From contig CAZHST010000002.1 in the NCBI GenBank assembly GCA_964535215.1, forward strand, positions 62,001-126,000: DNA of 64,000 nt. Direction: 5' to 3'. Origin of the DNA: JACQHM01 sp964535215. GTDB taxonomy: Bacteria; Methylomirabilota; Methylomirabilia; Methylomirabilales; JACQHM01. Below, piece after piece: positions 50,320 through 59,096 of this stretch. Every line of letters begins with the position of its first letter. Within the stretch, counting starts at the first letter, position 1. The notes beneath the pieces were generated by a model. It was given only the letters and a program-made list of their open reading frames with translations. It did not search any database and was not told the origin of the DNA. Made by a program: the position numbers and the translations under genes.

Positions 50320-51123
50320 CTATCTGATCAGCAGACCTGCATACCCAACCACGGAATGGTAGTCCTTCGTGGTATCCCCTGAGGTCATATACTTGACCAG
50401 CTCCGCCCGGGTGGCCCCCAGCTCCTTCACGGCCACGAGGGCCGCCGTCGTCGGGTGAAAGCCGCACATGGAGATCCGCTCCCGGCGGACCGTCTGGTAG
50501 AGTCGGTCGGGGTCTAAGGCCAGGATGGCCTCGACCGCCATCATGTCCTTCTCCCTGGCCATCTCGTGGGGGATGTAGTGGCTCATGTCGGTGGACGCGA
50601 CCACCACGACGGGCTTGCCGGATTCCCTGACGGCGGCGGCCACCGCCCTCCCCACATCCTGACACACCGCGTACTCGTGGCTGAAGAGACAGATGGGGAC
50701 GAACTGGAAGGGATGGCCAAAATGCTGAAGGAACGGGAGCTGGACCTCGATGGAGTGCTCCTTGAGATGGCCCAGGGGATCCTCCTCCAGCACCTGGGAG
50801 TGATCCATGATGGCCCGCGCCAGGTCCTGGTCAATCTTCACCTCCCCTAAGGGGGTCTCCCAGCTCCCGTAGGACATGATGGCCGCTCCTGCCCCCAAGC
50901 CGGTATGGTTCGGGCCGAGGATGACAAAGGTCTCCGGGAACTCGATCCGCGAGTAGAGGGCCCCGGCGACCTTCCCTGAATACATGTACCCGGCATGGGG
51001 GGCCACGATCCCAAGGACCCGCTCCTTTACCGCCTCCCGGTCAATCAGGTCCTCCACCTGGGATTGAAGGCGGGCCCTTGTCCCCTCGTAGAAGTACCCT
51101 GCGACCGCTGCCCTTCGGATCAT
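50320..51123 (-). CDS. Memo-family protein (AmmeMemoRadiSam system protein B)
   Basis: A 267-residue Memo protein, related in fold to extradiol dioxygenases. The metal-site-like histidines are in VAPHAGYMYSG, LGPNHTGLG and the C-terminal half STDMSHYIPHE and CGFHPTTAAL. EHSIEVQLPFLQ is a family hallmark. In genomes with AMMECR1 and a radical SAM protein this is system B; the AMMECR1 gene is at 18887-19438. The ATG at 51123 overlaps the preceding gene (ATGA) and has GGTAGGAGG. Confidence 0.9.
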   Translation of the reverse strand: MIRRAAVAGYFYEGTRARLQSQVEDLIDREAVKERVLGIVAPHAGYMYSGKVAGALYSRIEFPETFVILGPNHTGLGAGAAIMSYGSWETPLGEVKIDQDLARAIMDHSQVLEEDPLGHLKEHSIEVQLPFLQHFGHPFQFVPICLFSHEYAVCQDVGRAVAAAVRESGKPVVVVASTDMSHYIPHEMAREKDMMAVEAILALDPDRLYQTVRRERISMCGFHPTTAALVAVKELGATRAELVKYMTSGDTTKDYHSVVGYAGLLIR

Positions 51124-51995
51124 CCTCCTACCCCTTTCCGGCTGAACCACCACCGGAGACACCGCCCTAAGTTCCCGACCAAGCTGGGTTTCGAGTTGGC
51201 GATACAGATCCGTTCATCGAGGATGAAGATCTCGTCCACGAGCCTCTTGAGCGGATGGGCCTTCTTCCAAAGGGGGCCGAACCGCCTTTTGAGGGCGTCC
51301 TCGAACATCACCACGATCTTGTCCTTCATCCGAAGCTCCGTATCCACCAGGAAGATGGCCATGGCTGGAAACAGCTCCTGCACCCGTCGGAAGAAGGCGT
51401 CCACCTCCTCCTGGTCAATGTGCTTGGGAGGTGAGGACTTGACCTCCACATAGAGGAGCTGATCGTCGACCAGCGCCAGGACGTCGTAATCCCCCCCCGT
51501 CCCAACCTCTAGGAGGCGGACCCCCCAGAGGGCCGGGGCGTGAAACTCCCGGCGGAAGACCTGGGCCACGAACCACTCCAGCGTCTCGCCGAAGTTCCGC
51601 CCCCCGCCCACCGACAGGCAATAGACCTCTCCCCTCCGCCGGACGATGCCGGCCTTGGTCAGGAACCGGAGGTACTCCTGAACGACCGGGAGCGAGCAGA
51701 ACCGGGTCAGATCCCCACTCGTGAAGGAAGAGGCCTTGGCGATGATATCACGAAGGACGAGGCGGAAGGAATACCTTTTCAGGTGCTCGTAGAGGGCCTC
51801 TTCCAGGGCCGGATCCAGCTCGGGGGGAAAGGCCAGGGCATCGAGGGGACAGGCCTTGGCAACACATAAACCCCGCCGCCGAAGGGTCTCCTCCACGGAG
51901 GATCCCTCCTCCAACCTGGCCCGAAGCCGCTCGACCTCACGTCTTAAGAGACGGACCTCCTCAAGGAGCGCCTTCCATCCCTCCACCTTTCTCAT
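51120..51995 (-). CDS. PD-(D/E)XK-like nuclease-fold protein of unknown function
   Basis: A 291-residue protein. An N-terminal coiled coil (about 1-33, LLEEVRLLRREVERLRARLEE) is followed by a helical, winged-helix-like region (about 70-125, with LTRFCSLPVVQEYLRFLTKAGIV) and then a PD-(D/E)XK-like core: GGDYDVLALV followed by LLYVEVKSS, i.e. Asp and Glu-x-Lys at the right spacing. The remainder is helical. It could be a DNA-cleaving or DNA-binding protein; no partner identifies it as a restriction or repair enzyme. Linked to Memo by ATGA overlap and overlapping the epimerase gene by 35 bp. Confidence 0.7.
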   Translation of the reverse strand: MRKVEGWKALLEEVRLLRREVERLRARLEEGSSVEETLRRRGLCVAKACPLDALAFPPELDPALEEALYEHLKRYSFRLVLRDIIAKASSFTSGDLTRFCSLPVVQEYLRFLTKAGIVRRRGEVYCLSVGGGRNFGETLEWFVAQVFRREFHAPALWGVRLLEVGTGGDYDVLALVDDQLLYVEVKSSPPKHIDQEEVDAFFRRVQELFPAMAIFLVDTELRMKDKIVVMFEDALKRRFGPLWKKAHPLKRLVDEIFILDERICIANSKPSLVGNLGRCLRWWFSRKGVGG

Positions 51996-52968
51996 GACGG
52001 GGCCTGCCGGGCCGGAAAAAGGTCTCCTCCACCCACGCCCCCTGCCGTTTCAACCCCTCCTCGAGAGGAACCTTCGGGGAAAAGCCGAGGAGCTCCCGGG
52101 CCCGCCGAATGTCGGCGTAGGTGTGCCGCATGTCCCCCCGCTGGAGCCCTTGGTACCGGACCTTCGGTTTTCTTCCCATGACCTTCGCGAGGAGCTCGAG
52201 GATGGCATTCACCGTAACCCGCGATCCCCCACCGATGTTAAACACCTTCCCCACGGCCGCCTCCCGGAGGGCCAGGAGGTTGGCCTCCACGGCATCCGAG
52301 ATGTAGGTGAAGTCCCTGGTCTGCTCCCCATCGCCATAGATCAGGATCTCCTCGTCAGCGAAAAGGGCCTTCAGGAACCGGTGAAAGGCCATGTCGGGCC
52401 GCTGCCCGGGGCCGTAGACGGTAAAGTAGCGCAGGGCAACGACAGGCAAGCCATCGTTCTCGTGATAGAGAAGCGAGAGATGCTCGGCGGCCAACTTTGT
52501 GACCCCATAGGGGGAAAAGGGTCGGGGGAGGGTCCCCTCATGAAGGGGGAGCTCGGGGGCATTGCCGTAAACGGAGGAGGAGGACGCATAGACCAGGCGC
52601 TTCACCCTCTCCCCGTGCTCTTTGACGGCCTCCAGGAGGCGCTGGGTCGCCTTGATGTTGTTGTCCACATACGGGTTAAAGCCTTTCCCCCAGCTTCCCC
52701 GAACACCAGGCTGAGCGGCCTGATGGAAGATGTAGTCCACCGTCCGGATCAAGGGCGCTAGATCCGCTCCCAAGAGATCGGCCTCCAGAAAGGAAAAGGA
52801 GGGGTGGGCGAGGAGGGGCTGAAGGTTTTGCTCCTTCAGCCAGCGGGGGTAATAATCCGTGAAGCAATCGAGCCCGATCACCTCGTGCCCTTCGGCAAGG
52901 AGCCGTGAGGAGAGGTGGGACCCGATGAAGCCGGCCGCCCCGGTGACGAGGGAGCGGGGTTTCTCCAT
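51961..52968 (-). CDS. NAD-dependent sugar-nucleotide epimerase/dehydratase
   Basis: A 335-residue extended short-chain dehydrogenase with the NAD motif GAAGFIGSHL, the HQAAQPGVRGSWG segment, SSSSVYGN and the catalytic YGVTK (Tyr, Lys). LRYFTVYGPGQRPDMAFHRFLKAL and the FTYISDAVEANLLAL segment are typical of UDP-glucose 4-epimerase and UDP-glucuronate epimerase-like proteins. It supplies a nucleotide sugar for surface polysaccharide, next to the LPS cluster. Exact substrate unknown. ATG 52968. Confidence 0.88.
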   Translation of the reverse strand: MEKPRSLVTGAAGFIGSHLSSRLLAEGHEVIGLDCFTDYYPRWLKEQNLQPLLAHPSFSFLEADLLGADLAPLIRTVDYIFHQAAQPGVRGSWGKGFNPYVDNNIKATQRLLEAVKEHGERVKRLVYASSSSVYGNAPELPLHEGTLPRPFSPYGVTKLAAEHLSLLYHENDGLPVVALRYFTVYGPGQRPDMAFHRFLKALFADEEILIYGDGEQTRDFTYISDAVEANLLALREAAVGKVFNIGGGSRVTVNAILELLAKVMGRKPKVRYQGLQRGDMRHTYADIRRARELLGFSPKVPLEEGLKRQGAWVEETFFRPGRPRHEKGGGMEGAP

Positions 52969-53078
52969 AGCGTCTTCCTCCCAGATCCTTCGCGTATCGG
53001 AAGAGGGTCGCCTCCACCACCTCCTCCCCCTTCAAACCATTCCCTGCTAAAGGACCATGACCCCCTCCCATTCCCCTA

Positions 53079-53108
53079 ACGCTACCAGGGACGGGCCACC
53101 TCCGTCAA
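53079..53108 (-). promoter_or_regulatory. Possible promoter for the epimerase to dehydratase gene group
   Basis: On the minus strand TTGACG (53108-53103) and TAGCGT (53084-53079) are 18 bp apart, about 110 bp before the epimerase ATG. It lies in the 296-bp spacer 52969-53264, in which I see no gene; a GC-rich GGCGG/CCGCC hairpin without T-run follows the waaF-gmhB stop. Confidence 0.4.
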
Positions 53109-53264
53109 CGTAAAAATCCCACGGAACCTGCGGGCAACGCCTCACACCCCTCCCCCCAGGACCAACGGCACGAGGTGGAGGCTTTAGAAGGGGTAGAAGC
53201 CCCGGCCCGAGATGTTGATGAAGCGCGGTGAGGTGTGATGGGTAAACTTCGAAGCGGCGGACCT

Positions 53265-54926
53265 TCAGCCGCCGGCCTCTTGAAGGATCCACCGGGCAGC
53301 CTGGGAAAGGTCATCGGCGACGTAATCGGGAAGAGGTCCACCCCCTTCCTTTAGCCTCTCCAGCTCCTGCCTGCCATACCCGGTCAAGACCAGGACAGCC
53401 CGCATCCCCATGTTCCTGGCCAAGAGGACATCGCTTGCCTTGTCCCCGACCACGTATGAGCGGGACAGGTCCAGGTGGTGTTCCGCCGACGCCTTCTCGA
53501 CCAGCCCCCCTTTCGGCTTCCGACAAGGGCAATCCTCTTCTGGACGGTGGGGGCACCAGTAGATCCCCTCCACCCCTCCCCCATCCCTCTCAAGGAGCGA
53601 GAGGAGGTGCTGGAAAACCGCCATCGCCTCCTCTTTAGCGAGATACCCTCTCCCGACCCCGGACTGGTTGCTGATGATGATCCGCTTGAAGCCGTGGGCC
53701 CCGAACAACCGGAGGGCCTCCGCCGCCCCCGGGTACAGGCGAAGCTGGTCCGGGTCCTTCAAGTAGCCGACCTCCTCGTTCAGGGTCCCGTCCCGATCGA
53801 GAAACACAGCCGGGGTCAGGGGAATGGCCGATGGGGATCGGGCCTGATGGCTGGAGTCCGGAGGCTGGCCTGTCGAAAGGGATCGCTCAACAGCCCTGAG
53901 GACTTCGTTGACGGAGATGGCCGTCATGCACCGGTGGTCAATGGGGCATTCCCTCAGAAAACAGGGGGCGCAGGCGGGGGGATGAGCGATGATCTGGTGA
54001 AAGGGGCCAAGGGGGGCCGTTCGCTTCGGATCGGTGGGACCGAAGATGGCAACCACCGGGGTGCCCACGGCCGCCGCCATATGGGCCGCCCCCGTGTCAT
54101 TGGAGACGAGGACCTGACACCCTTTGAGGAGGGCGGGGAGGAGCTTTAGGGGAATCCGGCCGGCCAGGTTGATGGGCCTGGATCGGGCCAGGGTCTCGAT
54201 CCTTGCCGCGATGGCGCTATCCTGGGGCGAGCCAAGGAGGACGACCTTCGCCTCCAGCCTGTTCTCCAAGGCGTCGGCCAGCATGGCATACCGCTCCGGG
54301 GGCCAACGCTTCGCCCCTCCATAGGCCGAACCGGGGTTCATGCCGATCAACCGCTGGCCCTCCCGGATCCCGGCGGCTTGAAGGACCTTCCACACCTCCA
54401 CCTGCTGCCCGTCGGTAACCGGCAGGAAGGGATGACGCTCCCCTCGATCAAGCCCCACAGCCTGGAGCAGGCCGAGGTAATAGTCCCTCTGATGGCCCCT
54501 GAGCAGCTCCTCCTCCGGCTTGACCCCGATGGTCAGGAGGGGACCCCGCCCATCGGTCGTGTAGCCGATCCGGTGGGGGATGCCGGCCAGAAAGACGAGG
54601 AGGGCTGCCTCGAAGGCGTTCTGGAAGAGGATGGCCGTGTCAAAGCGCCTCTTCCGTAACTCAAAGGCCAGCCTGAGCCGGCCGGCCAGGCCCTTGTGCC
54701 GCCCCTCCTCTTCATACACGATGACCTCGTCCAGGAAGGGGGATCCTTCGAAGAGGTCCCTCACCCACGACCTTACCAACAGCGTGATCCGCCCTTGGGG
54801 CAGGGCCTTCCGGAGGTTCGCCAGGGCCGGAAGCGAGAGGATGGCATCCCCGACCCAGTTCGGTCCCCGGATGAGGATGCGCTCTGCCTTTTCGGGCTTG
54901 AACGTCCTCCTGGCCCCACCGCTCAT
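53265..54926 (-). CDS. waaF-gmhB: Fusion: ADP-heptose:LPS heptosyltransferase II (WaaF) and heptose bisphosphatase (GmhB)
   Basis: A 553-residue fusion. Residues about 12-345 are a GT9 heptosyltransferase: RGPNWVGDAILSLPALANLRKALP, GMNPGSAYGGAKRWPPERYA, NDTGAAHMAAAVGTP and GPTDPKRTAP. After a linker, residues about 372-553 are a GmhB-type HAD phosphatase with D377-R-D-G-T, IISNQSGVGRGY, the zinc-binding CPHRPEEDCPCRKP and GDKASDVLLARN. GmhB dephosphorylates D,D-heptose 1,7-bisphosphate in ADP-heptose synthesis, so the fusion joins donor making and donor use. ATG 54926. Confidence 0.93.
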   Translation of the reverse strand: MSGGARRTFKPEKAERILIRGPNWVGDAILSLPALANLRKALPQGRITLLVRSWVRDLFEGSPFLDEVIVYEEEGRHKGLAGRLRLAFELRKRRFDTAILFQNAFEAALLVFLAGIPHRIGYTTDGRGPLLTIGVKPEEELLRGHQRDYYLGLLQAVGLDRGERHPFLPVTDGQQVEVWKVLQAAGIREGQRLIGMNPGSAYGGAKRWPPERYAMLADALENRLEAKVVLLGSPQDSAIAARIETLARSRPINLAGRIPLKLLPALLKGCQVLVSNDTGAAHMAAAVGTPVVAIFGPTDPKRTAPLGPFHQIIAHPPACAPCFLRECPIDHRCMTAISVNEVLRAVERSLSTGQPPDSSHQARSPSAIPLTPAVFLDRDGTLNEEVGYLKDPDQLRLYPGAAEALRLFGAHGFKRIIISNQSGVGRGYLAKEEAMAVFQHLLSLLERDGGGVEGIYWCPHRPEEDCPCRKPKGGLVEKASAEHHLDLSRSYVVGDKASDVLLARNMGMRAVLVLTGYGRQELERLKEGGGPLPDYVADDLSQAARWILQEAGG

Positions 54927-54968
54927 GGTTGCCTCTTACCCACCAATGACCAATGGTCACTCCCCCCT

Positions 54969-55865
54969 TCAAAGGGGTTGGGTCTTCCACCGCCGGTGCA
55001 CCCAGAACCACTGGTCGGGGGCCTGTCGGATAAAGGTTTCAAGGGCCTTGGTGAACCGGGCGGTGTTCGCCACAAGATCCGCCTCCAAATCCCCCGTTTT
55101 GATCACAGGAATCTCCTGACCGATCACGATGGTATGGCGGTCCCTCCCCCGGCGGAAGATTGCCACCGGGAGGACGACGGCATCCGTCCGGAGGGCCAGG
55201 AGGGCAGGGGCCAAGGCCGTGCAGGCCGGCCGGCCGAAGAACTCGACAAAGACTCCCTCCTTCCTCGTAATGTTTTGGTCAATCAGGAACGCGACACTCT
55301 CCCCTTTCTTCAACACTTCCAGGACCACCCTTAAGGCTTGCTTCTTGGGGATGATCGTGTTCCCCCCCCACCTCCTGAAGCGATTGACAGCCTCGTCCAG
55401 GTACTGGTTATCGAGGGGCCTGACGACAATGTGAAGGGGCTCACCCTTCAAGGCTGAGGCGGCCGGCAGGAGTTCCCATGGACCGAGGTGGGCCGCGATC
55501 CAGAGGATCCCCTTCCCTTTCGCCTTGGCCGCCTTGTAGTGCTCGTACCCCTCCACCTGGATAAACGAGTCCAGGTTCTCGGGGGTGAGGTGAGGGATGC
55601 GGCAGACTTCCACGACCATCCGGGACAGGTGGAGGAAGACCCCGCGGGTGACCCTTCGAATCTCCCGAGGGCCCCACTGACCGTTGAAGGCCGAAGCCAG
55701 ATTCTGGGCGGCGATCCTCCTGTGCTTGCCATCAAGGACATACAAGATCCATCCCAGCGCCTCCCCGATCCCGTAGGCCATCGGCGACGGCAGGTGGAAC
55801 ATCAGCTTGGCCAAGCCAGCCGCCAGGAGGTATTCGAGATAGGCCCCGAAGGATCTCCCCTTCAT
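54969..55865 (-). CDS. Lipid A acyltransferase (LpxL/HtrB family)
   Basis: A 298-residue late lipid A acyltransferase. The catalytic HxxxxE motif is HLGPWE in LWIAAHLGPWELLPAA; an N-terminal hydrophobic segment (AYLEYLLAAGLAKLMFHLP) anchors it, and VRPLDNQYLDEAVNRFR, AFLIDQN and FFGRPACTALAPALLAL are family features. It adds a secondary acyl chain to Kdo-lipid IVA. ATGA overlap with lpxK. It is the only clear LpxL/M-type gene in the window; whether it adds the first or second chain is unknown. Confidence 0.9.
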   Translation of the reverse strand: MKGRSFGAYLEYLLAAGLAKLMFHLPSPMAYGIGEALGWILYVLDGKHRRIAAQNLASAFNGQWGPREIRRVTRGVFLHLSRMVVEVCRIPHLTPENLDSFIQVEGYEHYKAAKAKGKGILWIAAHLGPWELLPAASALKGEPLHIVVRPLDNQYLDEAVNRFRRWGGNTIIPKKQALRVVLEVLKKGESVAFLIDQNITRKEGVFVEFFGRPACTALAPALLALRTDAVVLPVAIFRRGRDRHTIVIGQEIPVIKTGDLEADLVANTARFTKALETFIRQAPDQWFWVHRRWKTQPL

Positions 55866-57004
55866 CTCCGAACCCTTCCAGGGGTTAGTCCGCTCATGAT
55901 GGTTTGCAGGGCCAGCTCCAAGGCCTCCTCCCCTTCGACCACCTCGAGATCAACCCGCAGGGCGAAGAGGGGTCTTCCCACCGACCATGGAAGCCCCTCG
56001 AGCCGGACAGCATCCTTCTCCGTCGTCACCAGCACCCCCACCCCTGCTCGGTCTACGGCGAGAGAGAGCCTCTCCAGATCAGCCGCCCGATACGGGTGAT
56101 GATCGGGGAATCTTCGATGACCCACCACCTCCGCCCCCAAGGCCTTGAGGAGCCCTTCGAAGGAGACCGGGTCTCCGATCCCGGAGAAGGCCAAGACCCT
56201 TTCTCCGCTGATGGCGGAAAGCCCTACCTCCTCACCCCCGGGGATACCCAGGAGGGTACGGGGACGGCGGATGAGGACCACGACCGGGGCGTGGGGATAG
56301 TGTTGGCGGAGCCAGGCTTTGAGGGGCTCCGGATCAAAGGTCTCGGCCGGAAGGGTGATGCCGAAGAGTCCCGCCCTTTTCAAGGCTGAAGGCGGCTCCC
56401 GGAGGAGGCCTCGGGGCAGAAGGCGGCCGTACCCGAAGGGGTTGTGAACGTTGAAGAGGACGATATCCAGATCCCGATGGAGCTGAAGGTGCTGGAAACC
56501 ATCGTCCAACAGGAAAAGGTCAGGGGACAGGAGGGGAAGGACGGCTGCCCCCGTCGCGTAACGATCCACCCCCACCACGACGGGGACGCCGGGAAGCGTC
56601 TTTGCCAGGAGATACGCCTCATCCCCCGCCCAGGGAGGACGGACAAGGATCTTGGTGCCGTTGGAGACCATGAGGGCCTGTCGGCCTTTCAGAGGGGCCT
56701 TGTACCCCCTGAGGAGCACACAGGGCATGATCCCTCGCTCGCGAAGGCGTCTCGCCAGGAGTTGGACGAAGGAGGTCTTCCCCGTCCCTCCGACGGTCAA
56801 GTTCCCGACCGAGATGACCGGGCAGGGAAGCCGCCTGGATGAGAAGATCCCTGTCCGGAACAGGATCCCCCGGAGCGCCATCCCCGTCCGGTAAAGGACT
56901 GAAGAGAAGCCCAGCACGTTGAGCCATGCCTGGGAAGCCAGCCCCCGCTCTTCGCCGGCCATGCATCGAAGCGTATAAGCCCTCACGGTGTCAACGATGG
57001 TCAT
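55862..57004 (-). CDS. lpxK: Tetraacyldisaccharide 4'-kinase
   Basis: A 380-residue LpxK, which phosphorylates the 4' position of lipid A disaccharide. It has SVGNLTVGGTGKT (P-loop) at about 65-77, RLRERGIMPCVLLRGY, the signature DLFLLDDGFQHLQLHRDLDIVLF and the C-terminal VTTEKDAVRL. Full length. The ATG at 57004 overlaps the waaA stop (ATGA-type junction). Confidence 0.95.
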   Translation of the reverse strand: MTIVDTVRAYTLRCMAGEERGLASQAWLNVLGFSSVLYRTGMALRGILFRTGIFSSRRLPCPVISVGNLTVGGTGKTSFVQLLARRLRERGIMPCVLLRGYKAPLKGRQALMVSNGTKILVRPPWAGDEAYLLAKTLPGVPVVVGVDRYATGAAVLPLLSPDLFLLDDGFQHLQLHRDLDIVLFNVHNPFGYGRLLPRGLLREPPSALKRAGLFGITLPAETFDPEPLKAWLRQHYPHAPVVVLIRRPRTLLGIPGGEEVGLSAISGERVLAFSGIGDPVSFEGLLKALGAEVVGHRRFPDHHPYRAADLERLSLAVDRAGVGVLVTTEKDAVRLEGLPWSVGRPLFALRVDLEVVEGEEALELALQTIMSGLTPGRVRR

Positions 57005-58347
57005 CAGGCGTCCAGGTATTTCTCCACGATGCCAACAGTCCTTAAGGAGGCTCCCCGTTGGGAGGAAACGGTCAAAGAGGCCGCCTGCCCCAGCCTCGAG
57101 GCCAACCCCGGATCCTTGAGAAGCTCAAGGACCCGGGCGGCCAGCTCCCCCGCATCCCTCACCTGAAGGGCAGCTCCCCGCCGGAGGAACAGCTCGGCGA
57201 TCTCGGCAAACTCCTCCATCGAGGGTCCAAAGAGGATCGGTCGGCCGTAGATGGCTGGCTCCAGGATGTTATGCCCCCCCACCGGCTGAAGACTCCCCCC
57301 CACGAACACGACATCCCCCAAGGCGTACAGCCTCGCCAGCTCCCCCACCGTATCCACCAGAATGACCGGTGGCCTGGAGCCGGAAGGGGGAAGCCGGGGG
57401 CTCTTCAGCGCTGTCCTCCGCACGGATGGGATGCCGTGGGCCTTCAGCAGGGCCTCCACCTCGGGCAGGCGGTCGGGATGCCGGGGGACGAGGATCAGGA
57501 GGAGATCCGGGAAGGCCGCCCTCACCCTTTTGAAGGCCTGAAGGACGGCTTCCTCCTCACCTCGATGGGTGCTCCCGGCCACGAAGACGGGAACCCCTTC
57601 GGCCAGGCCCAGCTCCTCCCTGAGGGCAGCCATCTCCCCATCGGGCAAGGGAGGGGCCAGGGCATCAAACTTCAGGTTCCCCACCACCTCGACCCGGGCG
57701 GGAGGAGCCCCCAACTGGATGATCCGTTCCGCGGACCTTTCACTCTGCATGCAGAAGCGCTCGACCCCTTGGAGGACCTGTCCCATGAAGGATCGGATCA
57801 GCCGATAGCGTTTGAAGGACCTCTGGGAGATCCGCCCGTTGATGAGCAGGACGGGGATCTGGCGGCGGTGACACTCCCGGAGGAAGTTCGGCCAAAGCTC
57901 CGTCTCGGTCAGGAGAACCACCTTTGGGGTCACGGCGTCCAGGGCCCTCCTCACCGCCGGGGGGAAGTCCAGGGGGAAGTAGAGGATCGCATCGGCCTCG
58001 GGGATCTTCAGGCGGGCGACCCGGTTGCCCGTCTCCGTCACCGTCGTCACCAGGACGTGAAGATCCGGATGCCGTTCCTTCAGGAAGGGGACTAAAGGGG
58101 CCGCCGCCCCCACCTCCCCGACCGAGACGGCGTGGAGCCAGAGGGTCTGACACCTCGAAACGGACGACCGGACACCGGCCTCTGGCGGCTGATTCTTCAG
58201 CAGGTCCTGAGGATACCATCCCAGCCGCTCCCTGATCCCCTTCCGGTACCTGCCGCGGCTTAAGGCCTGGAGGAGGAAGACCGGGGCCATCCCCAAGAAG
58301 AAACCGAACAGGGCGACCGTATAAAGCCAGTACATCACGCTCCACAT
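57004..58347 (-). CDS. waaA: 3-deoxy-D-manno-octulosonic acid (Kdo) transferase
   Basis: A 447-residue GT30 Kdo transferase with an N-terminal membrane anchor (YWLYTVALFGFFLGMAPVFLL), LWLHAVSVGEVGAAAPLVP, the TETELWPNFLRECHRRQIPVLLINGR region, VFVAGSTHRGEEEAVL and GGSLQPVGGHNILEPA. It links Kdo to lipid IVA. Length is slightly above the usual 420-430 because of the spacer around residues 55-65. ATG 58347; a second ATG four codons on is also possible. Overlaps the DUF374 gene by 13 bp. Confidence 0.95.
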   Translation of the reverse strand: MWSVMYWLYTVALFGFFLGMAPVFLLQALSRGRYRKGIRERLGWYPQDLLKNQPPEAGVRSSVSRCQTLWLHAVSVGEVGAAAPLVPFLKERHPDLHVLVTTVTETGNRVARLKIPEADAILYFPLDFPPAVRRALDAVTPKVVLLTETELWPNFLRECHRRQIPVLLINGRISQRSFKRYRLIRSFMGQVLQGVERFCMQSERSAERIIQLGAPPARVEVVGNLKFDALAPPLPDGEMAALREELGLAEGVPVFVAGSTHRGEEEAVLQAFKRVRAAFPDLLLILVPRHPDRLPEVEALLKAHGIPSVRRTALKSPRLPPSGSRPPVILVDTVGELARLYALGDVVFVGGSLQPVGGHNILEPAIYGRPILFGPSMEEFAEIAELFLRRGAALQVRDAGELAARVLELLKDPGLASRLGQAASLTVSSQRGASLRTVGIVEKYLDA

Positions 58348-59096
58348 CGAGCGAAGTAGGCGTCCGCTTCGTTTGTCACCGCCTGAAGCCTCTCCTCCAG
58401 AAGATGCTGGAGCTTCACCAGCTCCTCCCCGCCGACTCCTTCCCTGACGTAGAGCGGCTCCCCCCAGACGTAAACTCCTCTTGAGAACGGGATCGGAATC
58501 AAGAAACCATCCCAGCTGTTAAGCACGAACCTCCGGGAGGCACTGAAGGCTAAGGGGATGAGGGGCGCACCGGTCGCGCCTGCCAGCTTGACCACCCCTG
58601 CCCTCACCTTCCCCCGGGGACCCCTCGGCCCATCGGGGGTGATGGCCAGGTTCCAGCCCTTTCGGAGGATCCGGATCATCCTCCGGGCAGCCATCACCCC
58701 TCCCCTCGTGGCTGAACCCCGGATAACGGGGAAGCCCAGCCGTTCGACGATCCGGCTCACCAGCTCGCCGTCCCGGTGCCGGCTGATGAGGACGGCAACG
58801 GGAACCCCAGGGGCGGCAAACGGCATCATCAGGATCCGGCCATGCCAGAACACGCAGATGACCTGCTCCCCTTTTCCCAGGCAGGTCTCAAGGCGCTCCC
58901 TCCCATGATGGACGATCTTCAGGCTCCGCGCGAGGAGTTTCAGCAAGAAAGGGCCCAGGAGGCCACCTAGGAAAGGGATGATCCCCCCCTTTCCCAGGAA
59001 GGCCAGCATCCGGCTGGGAAGGGATGTTGGGGGCCAGAGGTTGGACGCCGGAGGCTCAATCCTCACCATCTCCCCTTTCCCTCCCACCTCTAACAT
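58335..59096 (-). CDS. DUF374-family lysophospholipid-acyltransferase-like protein
   Basis: A 253-residue membrane-associated protein of the DUF374 family, often found beside waaA and lpx genes. CVFWHGRILMMP (His), SRHRDGELVSRIVERLGF, RGSATRGG, and the signature ITPDGPRGPRGKVRAGVVKLAGATGAPLIPL are clear. It is related to glycerolipid acyltransferases and presumed to act on lipid A or its precursors; no activity is proven by sequence. ATG 59096 overlaps the lpxB stop. Confidence 0.85.
   Translation of the reverse strand: MLEVGGKGEMVRIEPPASNLWPPTSLPSRMLAFLGKGGIIPFLGGLLGPFLLKLLARSLKIVHHGRERLETCLGKGEQVICVFWHGRILMMPFAAPGVPVAVLISRHRDGELVSRIVERLGFPVIRGSATRGGVMAARRMIRILRKGWNLAITPDGPRGPRGKVRAGVVKLAGATGAPLIPLAFSASRRFVLNSWDGFLIPIPFSRGVYVWGEPLYVREGVGGEELVKLQHLLEERLQAVTNEADAYFARCGA

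Noticed and set aside
54947..54959. Palindrome TGACCAATGGTCA between waaF-gmhB and the lpxL-type gene
   Set aside because: Perfect but short, inside a transcription unit with no promoter elements nearby; could occur by chance.
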